A stretch of 62,821 nt of DNA from Natrarchaeobius oligotrophus (GCF_003841465.1 NZ_REFZ01000018.1:1-62821); one strand, 5' to 3'; counted from the stretch's first letter, positions 8,245 through 17,786 are shown. Numbers and translations: made by a program. Notes: generated by a model not told the origin, from the sequence alone.

Positions 8245-10119
8245 TCAGGCCCGTTTCTGGATCTCCTCGCGGAGCAACTGACTCACGAGGTCGCCGTCGG
8301 CCTTTCCGCGAAGCGCCCCCATGCACTCGCCCATCAGCGCGGAGAACGCGTTCATGCCGTCCTCCTCGACCTGGCTTTCGTTTCGTTCGACGACCTCGAC
8401 GATCGCTTCCCGGACTTCGTCCTCGCCGGCTGAGCCGAGTCCCGCCTCGTCGGCGGCCTCGCTCGCGGATCGTTCGGGGGTTTCGGCGAGCGCCGACAGG
8501 AGATCCGGAATCCCCTCTCGTGCCAGGTCTCCGCCTTCGGCCATCGCGAACGTCTCCGCGAAGTGCGTCTCCGTCAGGTTCTCGACCGGGACGTCGTCCC
8601 GTCGTAGCTCCGTCACCGTCGACTCGAGCGTCGTCGCGGCGAGGGTCGCATCGGTGCCGTCGGCGACCACCTCCTCGAACAGGGGCATGTACTGGCCGTA
8701 GGCCACCTGCCCGGCGAGCCCCGCATCGAGGCCGTACTCGGCCTGGTATCGCTCGACTTTCTCGGTCAACAGCTCGGGTTCGGGAACCTCGCTCGGATCC
8801 GGTTCGACGGGCGGCACGTCCGTCTCGGGGTACATGCGTGCCGCACCGGGGAGCGGACGTAGATAGCGCGTCGTTCCGTCGTCGTTCGCGCCACGCGTCT
8901 CCTCCGGAACGCCCTCGAGTGCGCTCCGCGCGCGGTCGGCGACGGCATCGATGGCCGCGTGCGCGACGTCGGTCTCGGCGGCGACGATGGCGACGGCGTC
9001 GTCGGGACCGGCACCGACGGCGTCGCGAAGATCGTTCACCTCTCCTTCCGTGACGCCGTAGGCCGGTAACTCGTCCGTGTGGAAGATGCCGCCCGCGCCG
9101 TGGCGCTTGGCGTGATCGGAGAACTCGGTGCCGAGACGGCGGTCGGGTGCGATTTCGCGTCCGACCACTCCGTCGAAGCCGTACAGCGGGACGGCCATCA
9201 CGCTGCCGCCGGCGTCCACCGCACCCGCGATGACGCCGCTGTCGGTGGTTTCGAACACCGCCGTCGCGTCTCGAGGCTCGCCGACCGACGCCTCGCGCAC
9301 GCCGAGTGCGGCAGCGATCTCGACGAGCTCGGCCTGCCGGGCGACCTCGTTTCGGACGATGTCGTCGATGTCGTCGAGGCTCTGGACCCCTTTGATCTCG
9401 ACGCGCGCGCCGTCGGCGATCGAGACGTTGACGTCCTGGCGGATCGTTCCCAGCCCGCGTTTGACTTTCCCGGTCGAGCGCAACAGCATCCCGATTCGCT
9501 CGGCCGCCTCGAGAGCCTGCTCGGGCGTCGAGATGTCCGGACTGGTGCCGATCTCGACCAGCGGGATGCCGAGCCGGTCGAGGCTGTATCTGACGCCGTC
9601 GTCGGTCTCCTCGACGCGCTGGGCGCTCTCTTCTTCGAGCAGGAGGTCTTCGATGCCGACCGGACCGGCGCTCGTTTCGATCTCACCGTCGGTGGCGATC
9701 AGCGTCGAGCGCTGAAAGCCGGTCGTGTTCGAGCCGTCGACGACGATCTTGCGCATGACGTGGGCCTGATCGACCGGCTCCATCTCCATGAGTTGTGCGA
9801 CCTCGAGCGTCGTCTCGAGCGCTTCGGCGTCGAGTTCGTGTGGCGGCTCGTCGTCCTCTTCGACGAGACAGGTCGTATCGTAGGCGAGGTACTCGAACTC
9901 GCGTTCGACCCTGCTCTCTTCGAGAGCGGCCTGGTCGATCTCGCCGAGTTCGCTCCGGGTCGGGTGGAGGTAGCGCGCGAACGTCCGGGTCGCCGCCTCG
10001 GGGTCGCGAAGCTCGGTCGGACACTGACAGAACAGCTTCGTCGCCGTGTCGAGTTGCTGGTGGATCTCGAGGCCGGCGACGAGTCCGAGTTCGTCGTAGT
10101 CGTACTCGGTATCGGTCAT
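8245..10119 (-). CDS. gatE: Glu-tRNA(Gln) amidotransferase subunit E
   Basis: This is the archaeal-specific subunit that, with GatD, converts Glu-tRNA(Gln) to Gln-tRNA(Gln). The 624-residue product has the GatB/GatE N-terminal kinase-like domain (GLEIHQQLDTATKLFC at the start, then YEFQRSTLI-type and RLGIPLVEIGTSPD). The GatE-only AspRS-like insertion follows (VPLYGFDGVVGREIAPDRRLGTEFSDHAKRHGAGGIFHTDELPAYGV, quoted here as one block only by its ends at about residues 320-365). The C-terminal GatB-type tail domain ends in MGECMGALRGKADG. The partner gatD is not in the window. The length is normal for GatE, and the ATG at 10119 fits the family N terminus. Confidence 0.95.
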   Translation of the reverse strand: MTDTEYDYDELGLVAGLEIHQQLDTATKLFCQCPTELRDPEAATRTFARYLHPTRSELGEIDQAALEESRVEREFEYLAYDTTCLVEEDDEPPHELDAEALETTLEVAQLMEMEPVDQAHVMRKIVVDGSNTTGFQRSTLIATDGEIETSAGPVGIEDLLLEEESAQRVEETDDGVRYSLDRLGIPLVEIGTSPDISTPEQALEAAERIGMLLRSTGKVKRGLGTIRQDVNVSIADGARVEIKGVQSLDDIDDIVRNEVARQAELVEIAAALGVREASVGEPRDATAVFETTDSGVIAGAVDAGGSVMAVPLYGFDGVVGREIAPDRRLGTEFSDHAKRHGAGGIFHTDELPAYGVTEGEVNDLRDAVGAGPDDAVAIVAAETDVAHAAIDAVADRARSALEGVPEETRGANDDGTTRYLRPLPGAARMYPETDVPPVEPDPSEVPEPELLTEKVERYQAEYGLDAGLAGQVAYGQYMPLFEEVVADGTDATLAATTLESTVTELRRDDVPVENLTETHFAETFAMAEGGDLAREGIPDLLSALAETPERSASEAADEAGLGSAGEDEVREAIVEVVERNESQVEEDGMNAFSALMGECMGALRGKADGDLVSQLLREEIQKRA

Positions 10120-10323
10120 TGGCGGCCACTCGGGGGCGGAGGGGTAAAAAACCGTTCAGTTGCGATTTCCTCCAGTCGCTTCCCAGCCCGACGGCGATCC
10201 GAGCCGATCGGTCCTTCCGATAGCGTTCCGGTCCTCCCGGCGGAGTTTCGATCCTCGCCTCGAGCGACGTCTCGGCTGGATATCGTCCCGTCGCTCTCTC
10301 CGTCCGCCGCCCGGTTCGCAACT

Positions 10324-11667
10324 CTACGTCTCGGACCGCCGCCGAAGCGTCGCACGAACCGCTTCGAGAACGCTCTCCGGGGTGGCCTCGACCGCACGCT
10401 CGCGACAGTCCTCGTACCGTCGTCTAACGTCGTTTCCGTCGATCCGTTCCTCGGGCGGACGTCGCTCGACGAAGACGAGCCGTTCGGCCGTCTCGATCGA
10501 CTCGAGGAGCCGCCGCCCGTCTTCGGTCGCCCCGACGGCGAGATCCGCGACGACGGTTACGTCTGCGCCGCGGACGCGCTCGTCGAGGGCAGCCCGATCG
10601 CTCGCCGACGGTCTCGCGAACGGCTCGACCGCGATCCGATCGACCTCGAGTCGTCGCGCGGTCTCGTCGGCGACGTCGCCACCGGGAATCGGGCCGATCG
10701 AGACGTCGACTCCAGCGCGCTCGAGGCGGGTGAGGACGCCGGCCGCGGTCGAGCCGGTGCCGACGACGTGTGCGCTGGGCGTTCGTCCGCCGTCCGTCGC
10801 CTCTCCTGGCTCTGCTCGGCCCGATTCGGCTCCGTCCGACGTCCCGTGCGGGAGTGCGGTCACCGTCGCCGTCCCGGTAACGGGGTTCGGCGTCACCGCG
10901 GCGTTGGCCTCGAACGTCTCGGCCAGCGTCTCGGTCGTGAGAACCGCCGACGGGGGGCCGACGGTGTGAACCGTCCCGTCTGCGAGCAGCACCAGCCGGT
11001 CGCAGTAGCGGGCTGCCAGATCCAGGTCGTGGATCGCCGCGACGACCGTTCGCCCGTCCGCGACGAGTTCGCGCACGACTTCGAGCGTCTCGATCTGGTG
11101 GTTGATGTCGAGGCTCGCAGTGGGCTCGTCGAGCAAGAGAACGGGCGTCTCTTGAGCGATCGCTCGCGCGAGGACGACGCGCTGGCGTTGGCCGCCGCTG
11201 ACCTCGTCGATCGGTCGGTCGGCGAGTTCCGCCGTTCTGGTCCGCTCGAGGGCGCGCTCGACGGCGGCCCGATCGTCGTCGCTCGGCGGGGAAAACCGCG
11301 ATCGGTGAGGGTGCCGGCCCATCTCGACGACGTCGCGGACCGGAAACGAAAACGACAGCGACGTGTCCTGGGGGACGACCGCGACGAGCCTGCTCGATCG
11401 CCGCGAAGAGACGTCGTGGACGTTCGTATCGCTGATCTCGACGGTTCCCGCCGACGGCTCGAGCGCGCCGCTGATCGACCGGAGGAGTGAGGTCTTGCCG
11501 GCCCCGTTCGGTCCGACGAAGCCCACGAACTCGCCGGGTTCGACGGAAAGCGAGACGGCCTCGAGGACGGAGAGATCGCCGAACGAGAGCGAGACGTCCT
11601 CGACCGAGACCGTCGCCGGTTCAGGTCCCGCCCCTCCGTTCGCGTCGGGTCGCGGTGTATCAGTCAC
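10324..11667 (-). CDS. btuD: Cobalamin ABC transporter ATP-binding protein with C-terminal extension
   Basis: This is the ATPase of a B12 (or related corrinoid/siderophore) importer acting at the inner face of the membrane. Residues 20-250 hold Walker A GPNGAGKTS, a Q-loop, the signature VSGGQRQRV, Walker B VLLLDEPTA and the switch His in AIHDLD. A further 180 residues or so (about 270-447) follow that ordinary BtuD proteins lack. They contain a Rossmann-like stretch (AHVVGTGSTAAGVLTRLERAG) seen in haloarchaeal BtuD homologues. The start overlaps the btuC stop by 4 bases, so the two are co-translated. The assignment to B12 rests on the btuC/btuF context. Confidence 0.88.
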   Translation of the reverse strand: MTDTPRPDANGGAGPEPATVSVEDVSLSFGDLSVLEAVSLSVEPGEFVGFVGPNGAGKTSLLRSISGALEPSAGTVEISDTNVHDVSSRRSSRLVAVVPQDTSLSFSFPVRDVVEMGRHPHRSRFSPPSDDDRAAVERALERTRTAELADRPIDEVSGGQRQRVVLARAIAQETPVLLLDEPTASLDINHQIETLEVVRELVADGRTVVAAIHDLDLAARYCDRLVLLADGTVHTVGPPSAVLTTETLAETFEANAAVTPNPVTGTATVTALPHGTSDGAESGRAEPGEATDGGRTPSAHVVGTGSTAAGVLTRLERAGVDVSIGPIPGGDVADETARRLEVDRIAVEPFARPSASDRAALDERVRGADVTVVADLAVGATEDGRRLLESIETAERLVFVERRPPEERIDGNDVRRRYEDCRERAVEATPESVLEAVRATLRRRSET

Positions 11668-12764
11668 ACCGAGTGCACCTCCCTTCGGACGAGCAAAAAC
11701 AGGAAAAACGGCGCGCCGAGTGCGGCCGTGACGATTCCGACCGGGACCTCGGCTGGCCCCGCCCGCGCGATGGTGTCGGTCGCGACCAGAAACGACGCGC
11801 CAGCGAGCGCGCTCGTCGGCAGCAGAATTCGATGATCGGGGCCGACGATCAGCCGCATGATGTGGGGGACGACCAGCCCGACGAAGCCGATGACGCCCGC
11901 GACGGCGACGCCCGCTGCGGTGACGAGACTGGACAGCGCCAGCAGGAGGAGTTTGGTGCGCTCGACGTCGACGCCGAGGTGGTGTGCGTCCTCCTCGCCG
12001 AGCAGGAGGACGTTCAGTTCGCGGGCGTACGCACAGAGGACGATCACGCCGACGAACGCGAACGGGAGCGCGAAGCCGACATCGCTCCAGGTGCTGTTGT
12101 GGAGGTGTCCCATCATCCAGATCACCGCCTGGCGCAGGTCGTCACCGCTGTGGACGAGCATGTACGAGATCATCGCGCCGAGGAAGGCCTGTATCGCGAC
12201 GCCGGCGAGCAACAGGGTCGCGACCGGCGTTTTCCCCCCTTCCGTCGCGATCGCGTAGACGAGAAACGCGGTGGCGAGCGCGCCGATGAACGCCGAGAGG
12301 TGGAGGCTTCCGAACGGAACGAGCGCCGGAAACGCGATGGCCGCGACCGCACCCGCGGCCGCCCCGGAGGAGACGCCGATGATCGACGGATCAGCGAGCG
12401 GATTCCTGAAAAAACCCTGCATCACCGCTCCCGCGGCTGCGAGCGCGAATCCGACGACGCTCGCGAGCACGATCCGCGGAAGCCGGATGTCCGCCACGAT
12501 CGTCTGGTGAGTGTCGGGAACGTCGAACCCGAATACGGGGACGTACTCGAGGGCGGGAACCGGGACGGTCCACCCGAGTCCCGGAATCGTCGTCGCGCTT
12601 TCGGTGACAATTCCGGACGGAACGATCACGGCGTTCAACGTCGCCTTCGCGACCACCGTGGGATCGATCCTGACCGGTCCGAGGGCGGCGCTGACGATCG
12701 TCACCGCGATCAGGACGACCAGCAGGCCGGCGGTCCACGACAGCGTTCGGACCGGCCGCATCAT
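11664..12764 (-). CDS. btuC: Cobalamin ABC transporter permease (FecCD family)
   Basis: This is the membrane subunit of the importer: 366 residues with about nine to ten hydrophobic segments. Family motifs are visible: LPRIVLASVVGFALAAAGAVMQ near residue 110, NPLADPSIIGVSSGAAAGA, and the C-terminal GVAVAGVIGFVGLVVPHIMR plus GPDHR that contact BtuD. The start is the first of two adjacent ATGs (12764, 12761). A shared palindromic TATA element lies 23 bases upstream, and btuF is divergent. The same fold serves siderophore uptake; the neighbours favour corrinoids. Confidence 0.9.
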   Translation of the reverse strand: MMRPVRTLSWTAGLLVVLIAVTIVSAALGPVRIDPTVVAKATLNAVIVPSGIVTESATTIPGLGWTVPVPALEYVPVFGFDVPDTHQTIVADIRLPRIVLASVVGFALAAAGAVMQGFFRNPLADPSIIGVSSGAAAGAVAAIAFPALVPFGSLHLSAFIGALATAFLVYAIATEGGKTPVATLLLAGVAIQAFLGAMISYMLVHSGDDLRQAVIWMMGHLHNSTWSDVGFALPFAFVGVIVLCAYARELNVLLLGEEDAHHLGVDVERTKLLLLALSSLVTAAGVAVAGVIGFVGLVVPHIMRLIVGPDHRILLPTSALAGASFLVATDTIARAGPAEVPVGIVTAALGAPFFLFLLVRREVHSV

Positions 12765-12787
12765 ACGCACAATCTCGGTTGCAGTAG

Positions 12788-12799
12788 ACAAATATTTGT
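12788..12799. promoter_or_regulatory. Palindromic bidirectional TATA element of btuDC / btuF
   Basis: ACAAATATTTGT is a perfect 12-bp palindrome. It ends 24 bases before the btuF ATG on the plus strand and 23 bases before the btuC ATG on the minus strand. These are the usual TATA positions for leaderless haloarchaeal transcripts in both directions. No other AT-rich box exists in the 59-bp gap. Confidence 0.75.
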
Positions 12800-12823
12800 T
12801 GAAGTGCGTGGTCGTATTCCGCG

Positions 12824-13987
12824 ATGAGAGATCCACGCCCGACGCTGGTAGCGGCGATACTTCTCGTCGCGGTCGTCGCTCCGTTCGCGGGCGGCGTCGC
12901 GGCAGCGAGCGGCCCCGGCGCGTCCGCCGCCACGACGCAACCGATCGACGCCGACTGCGAGTACCCGATCGAGCGAACCGACGCGCGCGGGGAGACGATC
13001 GCGCTCGAGGAGGAGCCTGGGGAAGTGGTGACGCTCTATCCGGGCGACGCACAGCTCGCGTTCCAGATCGGCGCCGAGGACCGCGTCGTCGGGATGCCGG
13101 TCGGGCCGTACACCGACGCGCTCGAGGCCGGCGACCGAACCGACATCACCGAAGACGACGGCGTGACGCCGGTCGCCGAGGAGATCGTCGCGCTCGAGCC
13201 CGACGTGGTGCTCGCGGCGAACGTCGCGCTCGCGGACGAGGACCTCCTCGATCAGCTCGAGGACACCGGAATAACGGTTTACGTCCTCGACACCGCGACG
13301 TCGATCGACGACGTCCGGGCGAACGTCGAGACGACGGGCGAACTGACCGGCGAGTGCGAGGGTGCCGTCGAGACCGTCGAGTGGATGGACGACCGTCTCG
13401 CCCTGCTCGAGGACGCACTCGAGGACGAGGATCGTCCCCTCGCTTACTACGCCATGGACGAGGAGGGAACGACGCCGGGCACCGACACCTTCCAGCACGA
13501 GGTGTTGACGACCGCCGGACTGGAGAACGTCGCCGAACGCGCCGGCATCGAGGGCTGGCAGGAGATCAGCGCCGAGGTCGTCGTCGACGAAGATCCCGAG
13601 TGGATCGTCTACCCCGACTGGACGGACGAACCACCTATCGCGGAGAGCGCCGAAGCGACGACCGCGTTCCAGGAGAACAACGTCGTCGCGGTCGACGACA
13701 ACGCGATGAGCCAGCCCGCGCCCGGCATCGTGCACGTGATTACCCACCTCGTCGAGACGGTTCACCCCGACGCGTACGCGGAGATCGAGGCCGACCTCGA
13801 GTCGGTCGACGAGGAGTACGGCGTCGGCGAGGGCGGTATCCTCGACGCCGGCGATGCGACCGACGATACTGACGACGAAACCGCAGCCGCGGACGACGAC
13901 ACGCTTTCGATCCCCGGCTTCGGTGCGGTCGCAGCCGTCGTCGCGGTGCTATCGGTCACCCTCCTCGCCCGGTACCGATCCGCCTGA
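12824..13987 (+). CDS. btuF: Cobalamin-binding surface protein with PGF-CTERM anchor
   Basis: This is the extracellular substrate-binding protein for BtuCD. The 387-residue product has a Sec-type signal peptide (hydrophobic run [21 protein letters not shown]). A class III binding-protein fold follows ([42 protein letters not shown]; about residues 65-320). An acidic Asp/Thr linker then precedes [20 protein letters not shown] and a final Arg. That tail is a PGF-CTERM signal, so archaeosortase-dependent lipid anchoring is expected instead of a lipobox. It is transcribed divergently from btuCD through a shared TATA element. Confidence 0.87.
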   Translation: MRDPRPTLVAAILLVAVVAPFAGGVAAASGPGASAATTQPIDADCEYPIERTDARGETIALEEEPGEVVTLYPGDAQLAFQIGAEDRVVGMPVGPYTDALEAGDRTDITEDDGVTPVAEEIVALEPDVVLAANVALADEDLLDQLEDTGITVYVLDTATSIDDVRANVETTGELTGECEGAVETVEWMDDRLALLEDALEDEDRPLAYYAMDEEGTTPGTDTFQHEVLTTAGLENVAERAGIEGWQEISAEVVVDEDPEWIVYPDWTDEPPIAESAEATTAFQENNVVAVDDNAMSQPAPGIVHVITHLVETVHPDAYAEIEADLESVDEEYGVGEGGILDAGDATDDTDDETAAADDDTLSIPGFGAVAAVVAVLSVTLLARYRSA

Positions 13988-14039
13988 CCGACAGTTCGTT
14001 TTGCAAAGGGTTTACTCGCCGGCCCGCCGAGGTGAGCGC

Positions 14040-14321
14040 ATGGTCGAGAACGTCATCTGGCCCGCCTATCTCGACGCCGACCTCTCGCGGGCCGATGGAC
14101 GACGCGTATCGGAGGATCTCGCGGTCGAGGAGCCGACGGTCGACGAGATCGCCAAAGCGGTCCAGCAGATCGGTTACGACGCCACGATCGAACGGGACAA
14201 GGCGTACTCGAGGGAGCCGTGGGCCGACCGCGGTCGGGTGGTCGTCCGCGGTGCGGACGACTCCTCGAAGAACGACCTCGTGCAAGCCGTCGCGGCGTAC
14301 GTCGTCGCGATGCGGGACTGA
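14040..14321 (+). CDS. srp19: Signal recognition particle protein SRP19
   Basis: This RNA-binding SRP subunit helps assemble 7S RNA with SRP54 for co-translational targeting. The 93-residue product shows the family start [19 protein letters not shown] and the [16 protein letters not shown] region, plus a basic loop [17 protein letters not shown]. The length is typical for archaea. The ATG at 14040 begins the family-conserved MVENVIWP. Its stop codon overlaps the gar1 start by one base (TGATG), so they form an operon. Confidence 0.93.
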   Translation: MVENVIWPAYLDADLSRADGRRVSEDLAVEEPTVDEIAKAVQQIGYDATIERDKAYSREPWADRGRVVVRGADDSSKNDLVQAVAAYVVAMRD

Positions 14322-14575
14322 TGCGTCGGATCGGCTCGGTCGTCCGCACGGCCCAGGGCCTGGCGATCCTCCGGGTGGACGATCCTGACGACGATGCCGA
14401 CGACGGCGACCGCCACCGGGACGAGATCGGAACGATCGTCCTCGACGACTCGCTCGAGGAAGTCGGACGCGTCGTCGACGTGTTCGGCCCGATCGAACGC
14501 CCCTATCTGGCCGTGACGCCGGACGACGACGTTCACCTGGCGTCGCTGGTCGGCTCGACCCTGTACGCGAGATAG
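14321..14575 (+). CDS. gar1: H/ACA RNP protein Gar1
   Basis: This small beta-barrel protein of H/ACA ribonucleoproteins works with Cbf5, Nop10 and L7Ae in guide-RNA pseudouridylation. The 84-residue product has the barrel core IGTIVLDDSLEEVGRVVDVFGPIERPYLAV and an acidic Asp-rich loop after the first strand. The ATG overlaps the srp19 stop. The srp19-gar1 pairing is common in Halobacteria. Confidence 0.88.
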   Translation: MRRIGSVVRTAQGLAILRVDDPDDDADDGDRHRDEIGTIVLDDSLEEVGRVVDVFGPIERPYLAVTPDDDVHLASLVGSTLYAR

Positions 14576-14662
14576 CGACCGGCGGATCGTCTCGGTTCCC
14601 GACAGCGGAGGGCTTCGACCGAGAAGAAAACACCCATAGGAGCGGGGGGCAAACCCCGGGCC

Positions 14663-15817
14663 ATGAACGACCGGACGCGGATTCTCGTCGCCGTCGCCGT
14701 GACGGTTGGGCTCTTTCTCGCGGTCCAGATCGGCGCGCTCGCGCTGATCGAGCCGTTCCACGACTCCGACCGCCAGGCCGTCGAGAATCCGGAGGATCCG
14801 ACGAACAGCGTCCTCTACTTCGGTATCATCCTCGTCGCGACGGGCTTCATGCTCGCGGCGTTCAAGTACGACCTCCAGTGGCTCATACGCGCGCTCATCG
14901 TCGGCGTCAGCGTGATGCTCGCGTGGTTCGTGTTCACCGAGTTCGTCCCGTCCGCGATCACTGCTGGCCCGGTCAACGTTCTCGCCGTCCTCGCGGCGCT
15001 CGGTGTCGGCGCGGCCCTGCTGTGGTATCCGGAGTGGTACGTCATCGACGCCGCGGGCGTGTTGATGGGTGCCGGTGCCGCCGCGCTGTTCGGAATCAGC
15101 TTCGGTCTGCTGCCAGCGATCCTCCTGCTGTCGGTGCTCGCGATCTACGACGCGATCAGCGTCTACGGCACCGAACACATGCTCGATCTCGCGGAGGGCG
15201 TGATGGACCTCAAGATCCCCGTCATCCTGATCGTCCCGACGTCGCTGTCGTACTCCTACCTCGCGTCGGGAAGCACCGACGACGTTCTCGAAAGCGACGG
15301 GACGGACGGACGTAGCGACGTGGGTGGGGAAGACAGTGCGGACGAGGCCAGTGCTGGATCTGCGGACGAGGTTTCGACCGACACCGGCGAATCGGAGGCG
15401 CGCCCGGACGCGAGCACACTCGAGGAACCCACGAACGGCGGCCTCGAGACGGATTCGACGACTGACGACCGAGTCGAACCGACGGACGCCGAGCGAGAAC
15501 CCGGGGGAGCTGACGGAGGACTCGAGCGCGACGCGCTGTTCATCGGACTGGGTGATGCCGTCATCCCGACCATTCTGGTCGTGAGCGCTGCGTTCTTCCT
15601 CGAGGCCGGCGCGGTCGACGTTCCCGGACTCCTGCTCAACCTTCCCGCGCTGGGGGCGCTCGTGGGAACGAACGCGGGGCTACTCGTTCTCATGTACATG
15701 GTCCTCAAGGGGCGGCCACACGCGGGCCTCCCGCTGCTCAACGGCGGGGCGATCGGCGGTTATCTGATCGGAGCGGTCGCGAGCGGCGTCTCGGTCGCCA
15801 CCGCGATCGGATTGTAG
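14663..15817 (+). CDS. Presenilin-type intramembrane aspartyl protease
   Basis: This is a membrane protease of the presenilin/signal-peptide-peptidase superfamily (archaeal PSH group). The 384-residue product has about nine hydrophobic segments. The two catalytic aspartates are visible: Asp163 in LAIYDAIS (TM6) and Asp298 in FIGLGDAVIP (TM7, the GxGD motif). The third motif is PLL (357-359) in place of PAL. An acidic, Ser/Thr-rich loop of about 85 residues (205-290) separates TM6 and TM7, where eukaryotic presenilins have their self-cleaved loop. Substrates are unknown. It lies 87 bases downstream of gar1 and may have its own promoter. Confidence 0.85.
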   Translation: MNDRTRILVAVAVTVGLFLAVQIGALALIEPFHDSDRQAVENPEDPTNSVLYFGIILVATGFMLAAFKYDLQWLIRALIVGVSVMLAWFVFTEFVPSAITAGPVNVLAVLAALGVGAALLWYPEWYVIDAAGVLMGAGAAALFGISFGLLPAILLLSVLAIYDAISVYGTEHMLDLAEGVMDLKIPVILIVPTSLSYSYLASGSTDDVLESDGTDGRSDVGGEDSADEASAGSADEVSTDTGESEARPDASTLEEPTNGGLETDSTTDDRVEPTDAEREPGGADGGLERDALFIGLGDAVIPTILVVSAAFFLEAGAVDVPGLLLNLPALGALVGTNAGLLVLMYMVLKGRPHAGLPLLNGGAIGGYLIGAVASGVSVATAIGL

Positions 15818-15914
15818 CTACTCCGCGGGCGTCGTAGAACTGTTCGGACACCCTGTTCGCGAACGCAAGAGCGAATTCGCCCGTCCCGTTTACACGTGTT
15901 GTGAGCGGCCACTC

Positions 15915-16400
15915 TCACTCCGGCGACTCCTCGAGCGTGTTCGCGACCGGATTCGCGCGGCGGCCGGTCTTCTCGCTGATTCGTAGCTCGTGCCAGCTGA
16001 ACGAGAGTTCGTTCGCCGGCCCGGGAAAGATTCCCAGGGAGATGGGCGTCGCGTTTGCGGCGAACGTTACGGCCGCCGCGTGGTGTTCGTCTTCGGGGAG
16101 TTCGGACAGCGAACCGTGCAGAACCACCGAGCGCCAGTCGTCGATTCCGTTCCACTCGTAAACCGACAGCGAGACCCGGTTCGACCGCTCGAGATACGCC
16201 TGCTTTCTGCTGTCGTCGTGACTGATGAACTGGAAGAGACAGCGCTGATTCGATCGATCGTACCCGAACGACATCGGAACCGCGTACCCGCCCTCCTCGC
16301 TCCCGAACGCGATCGTTCCGAACCCCCTCTCTTCGAGAAACGAGTCGATCGCACGAGTCGACATGCTCGCTACGGGTGCGGTCGTCGGATCGGTAGCCAT
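15915..16400 (-). CDS. Pyridoxamine 5'-phosphate oxidase-like flavin-binding protein
   Basis: The 161-residue split-barrel protein belongs to the PPOX/FMN-binding class. Its N-terminal helix SMSTRAIDSFLEERGFGTIAF leads to a barrel (GGYAVPMSFGYDRSNQRCLFQF, NRVSLSVYEWN, WRSVVLHGSLSEL). Haloarchaeal members are poorly characterised and may bind FMN, F420 or heme, so no reaction is assigned. The ATG at 16400 is used; the internal ATG at residue 13 (MSTRAID) also fits the family. Confidence 0.78.
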   Translation of the reverse strand: MATDPTTAPVASMSTRAIDSFLEERGFGTIAFGSEEGGYAVPMSFGYDRSNQRCLFQFISHDDSRKQAYLERSNRVSLSVYEWNGIDDWRSVVLHGSLSELPEDEHHAAAVTFAANATPISLGIFPGPANELSFSWHELRISEKTGRRANPVANTLEESPE

Positions 16401-16679
16401 GGCGGACGTTCACCGTCGACTAAAAATAAACCGAACACGAAATCCAGCGTTTCGAGAATTACTTGTCAAAATATTGTATCCAATAATCCGGATACGGGGT
16501 CGAGACGTCGCACGTTATGATAATTCAGCAACTATATCGTTCAGCCAACCGTCGTCGCGACGAGGATGGTCGCCGAGCCGTCTACGGTCTCGAGGACGGC
16601 GCATCGAGTCGGACCCTCGTTTCGTTCGCTTCGAGATCGCGAACGCTCGAGAGCCGAACACGCCGGACCGGCGTCACGT

Positions 16680-17786
16680 TCAGACTGCGAAGACGTCGAC
16701 GTCCCTGATCTCGAACCGGGCTCCGTCGTCGGTCGTCGTCGCGTCGATGGACCAGTCGTGGGCGTCGACGACCCGCCGTACGATGGCGAGTCCGAATCCC
16801 GACCCGTCCGATTCCGTGGTGTACCCCGACTCGAAGAGTCTGTCGCGATCGGCCGCGTCGAAACCGGGGCCGTCGTCTTCGACGTAGAACCCGTCGAACT
16901 CGCCCTCGAAACCGATTTCCGAGACAGCTGTGGCCGAGTCGCGAGCGGATTCGGCCGTCGCGTCGCCGGCCGTCTCGAGCGGACCGACGTCCACGCTGGG
17001 AGTCGAACCGCCGTGTTCGACGCTGTTTCGAAACAGGTTTTCGAAGAGGTGACTCAGAAGCGACGGATCGGCGCGGACGCCGACTCGTTCGGTCGCCGAG
17101 ACCGACGCCGACTCGGTCCTGACGTGTGACCACGCCTCGTCGACGGCGTCCGCCAGCAGGACCGGTTCCGTCCGTTCGACGTCGTCAGTTCCGACGAGGA
17201 CGAGCGCCTCCTCGAGCATCGTCTCCATGCGCTGGAGCGAGGAGACGATCGACTCACTCCGATCGTTGACCGCGTCGGAGAGGTCGCTCCGCTCGAGGGA
17301 TTGCGCCTCGGCCAGCGCGACCGAGAGCGGATTGCGCAGGTCGTGTGACAGCAGCGTCGCGAACGCTTCCATCCGCTCGGCCTGTTCGCGGGCGCGCTGC
17401 TCGAGTCGACGCCGGTCGGTGATGTCGACGTGCATCACGAGCACGTACCGTTCCCGGTCGTGATCGTACGCCGTCGCGTTCATGCTGAACCACCGGTCGC
17501 GCTCGGGGGTGTGACAGGGGTATTCGAAGGAGTAGGTCTCCCGGTCGCCGGCGGCGACGTCTCGGATCCCGCTGGCTGCGTTGGCGGCGTCGTCGCCGTC
17601 GCTCCCGTCGCAAACGTCGAGATAGTTGGCGCCCACGTTTCCCGCACCCTCAGCGAGACCCTGATCGTCCCCGAACTCCTCCCACGATCGGTTCGTGTGG
17701 ACGATCGTCCCGGATCGGTCGAGGATGGCGACGTGGGCGGGGAGGGCGTCGAACCCGGCGATCGCGATTGCTCCCGACGAACCCAT
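16680..17786 (-). CDS. PAS-domain histidine kinase (soluble)
   Basis: The 368-residue sensor has a PAS domain (about 10-125: VAILDRSGTIVHTNRSWEEFG, with the C-terminal WFSMNATAYDHD PAC part). Its dimerisation/phosphoacceptor helix carries His148 in LLSHDLRNPL. An HATPase_c domain follows with the N box ENLFRNSVEHGG, G1 VEDDGPGFD and G2 GSGFGLAIV. There is no membrane segment, so it should sense a cytoplasmic or diffusible signal. No response regulator is adjacent, as is common for haloarchaeal orphan kinases. Confidence 0.9.
   Translation of the reverse strand: MGSSGAIAIAGFDALPAHVAILDRSGTIVHTNRSWEEFGDDQGLAEGAGNVGANYLDVCDGSDGDDAANAASGIRDVAAGDRETYSFEYPCHTPERDRWFSMNATAYDHDRERYVLVMHVDITDRRRLEQRAREQAERMEAFATLLSHDLRNPLSVALAEAQSLERSDLSDAVNDRSESIVSSLQRMETMLEEALVLVGTDDVERTEPVLLADAVDEAWSHVRTESASVSATERVGVRADPSLLSHLFENLFRNSVEHGGSTPSVDVGPLETAGDATAESARDSATAVSEIGFEGEFDGFYVEDDGPGFDAADRDRLFESGYTTESDGSGFGLAIVRRVVDAHDWSIDATTTDDGARFEIRDVDVFAV

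Noticed and set aside
9079-11490. 803-codon plus-strand open frame
   Set aside because: It is antisense to gatE and btuD, lacks family motifs and has the Arg/Asp-rich composition of GC-driven shadow frames.
12765-12823. Cobalamin riboswitch upstream of the btu genes
   Set aside because: The gap is only 59 bases and leaves no room for a leader in either direction.
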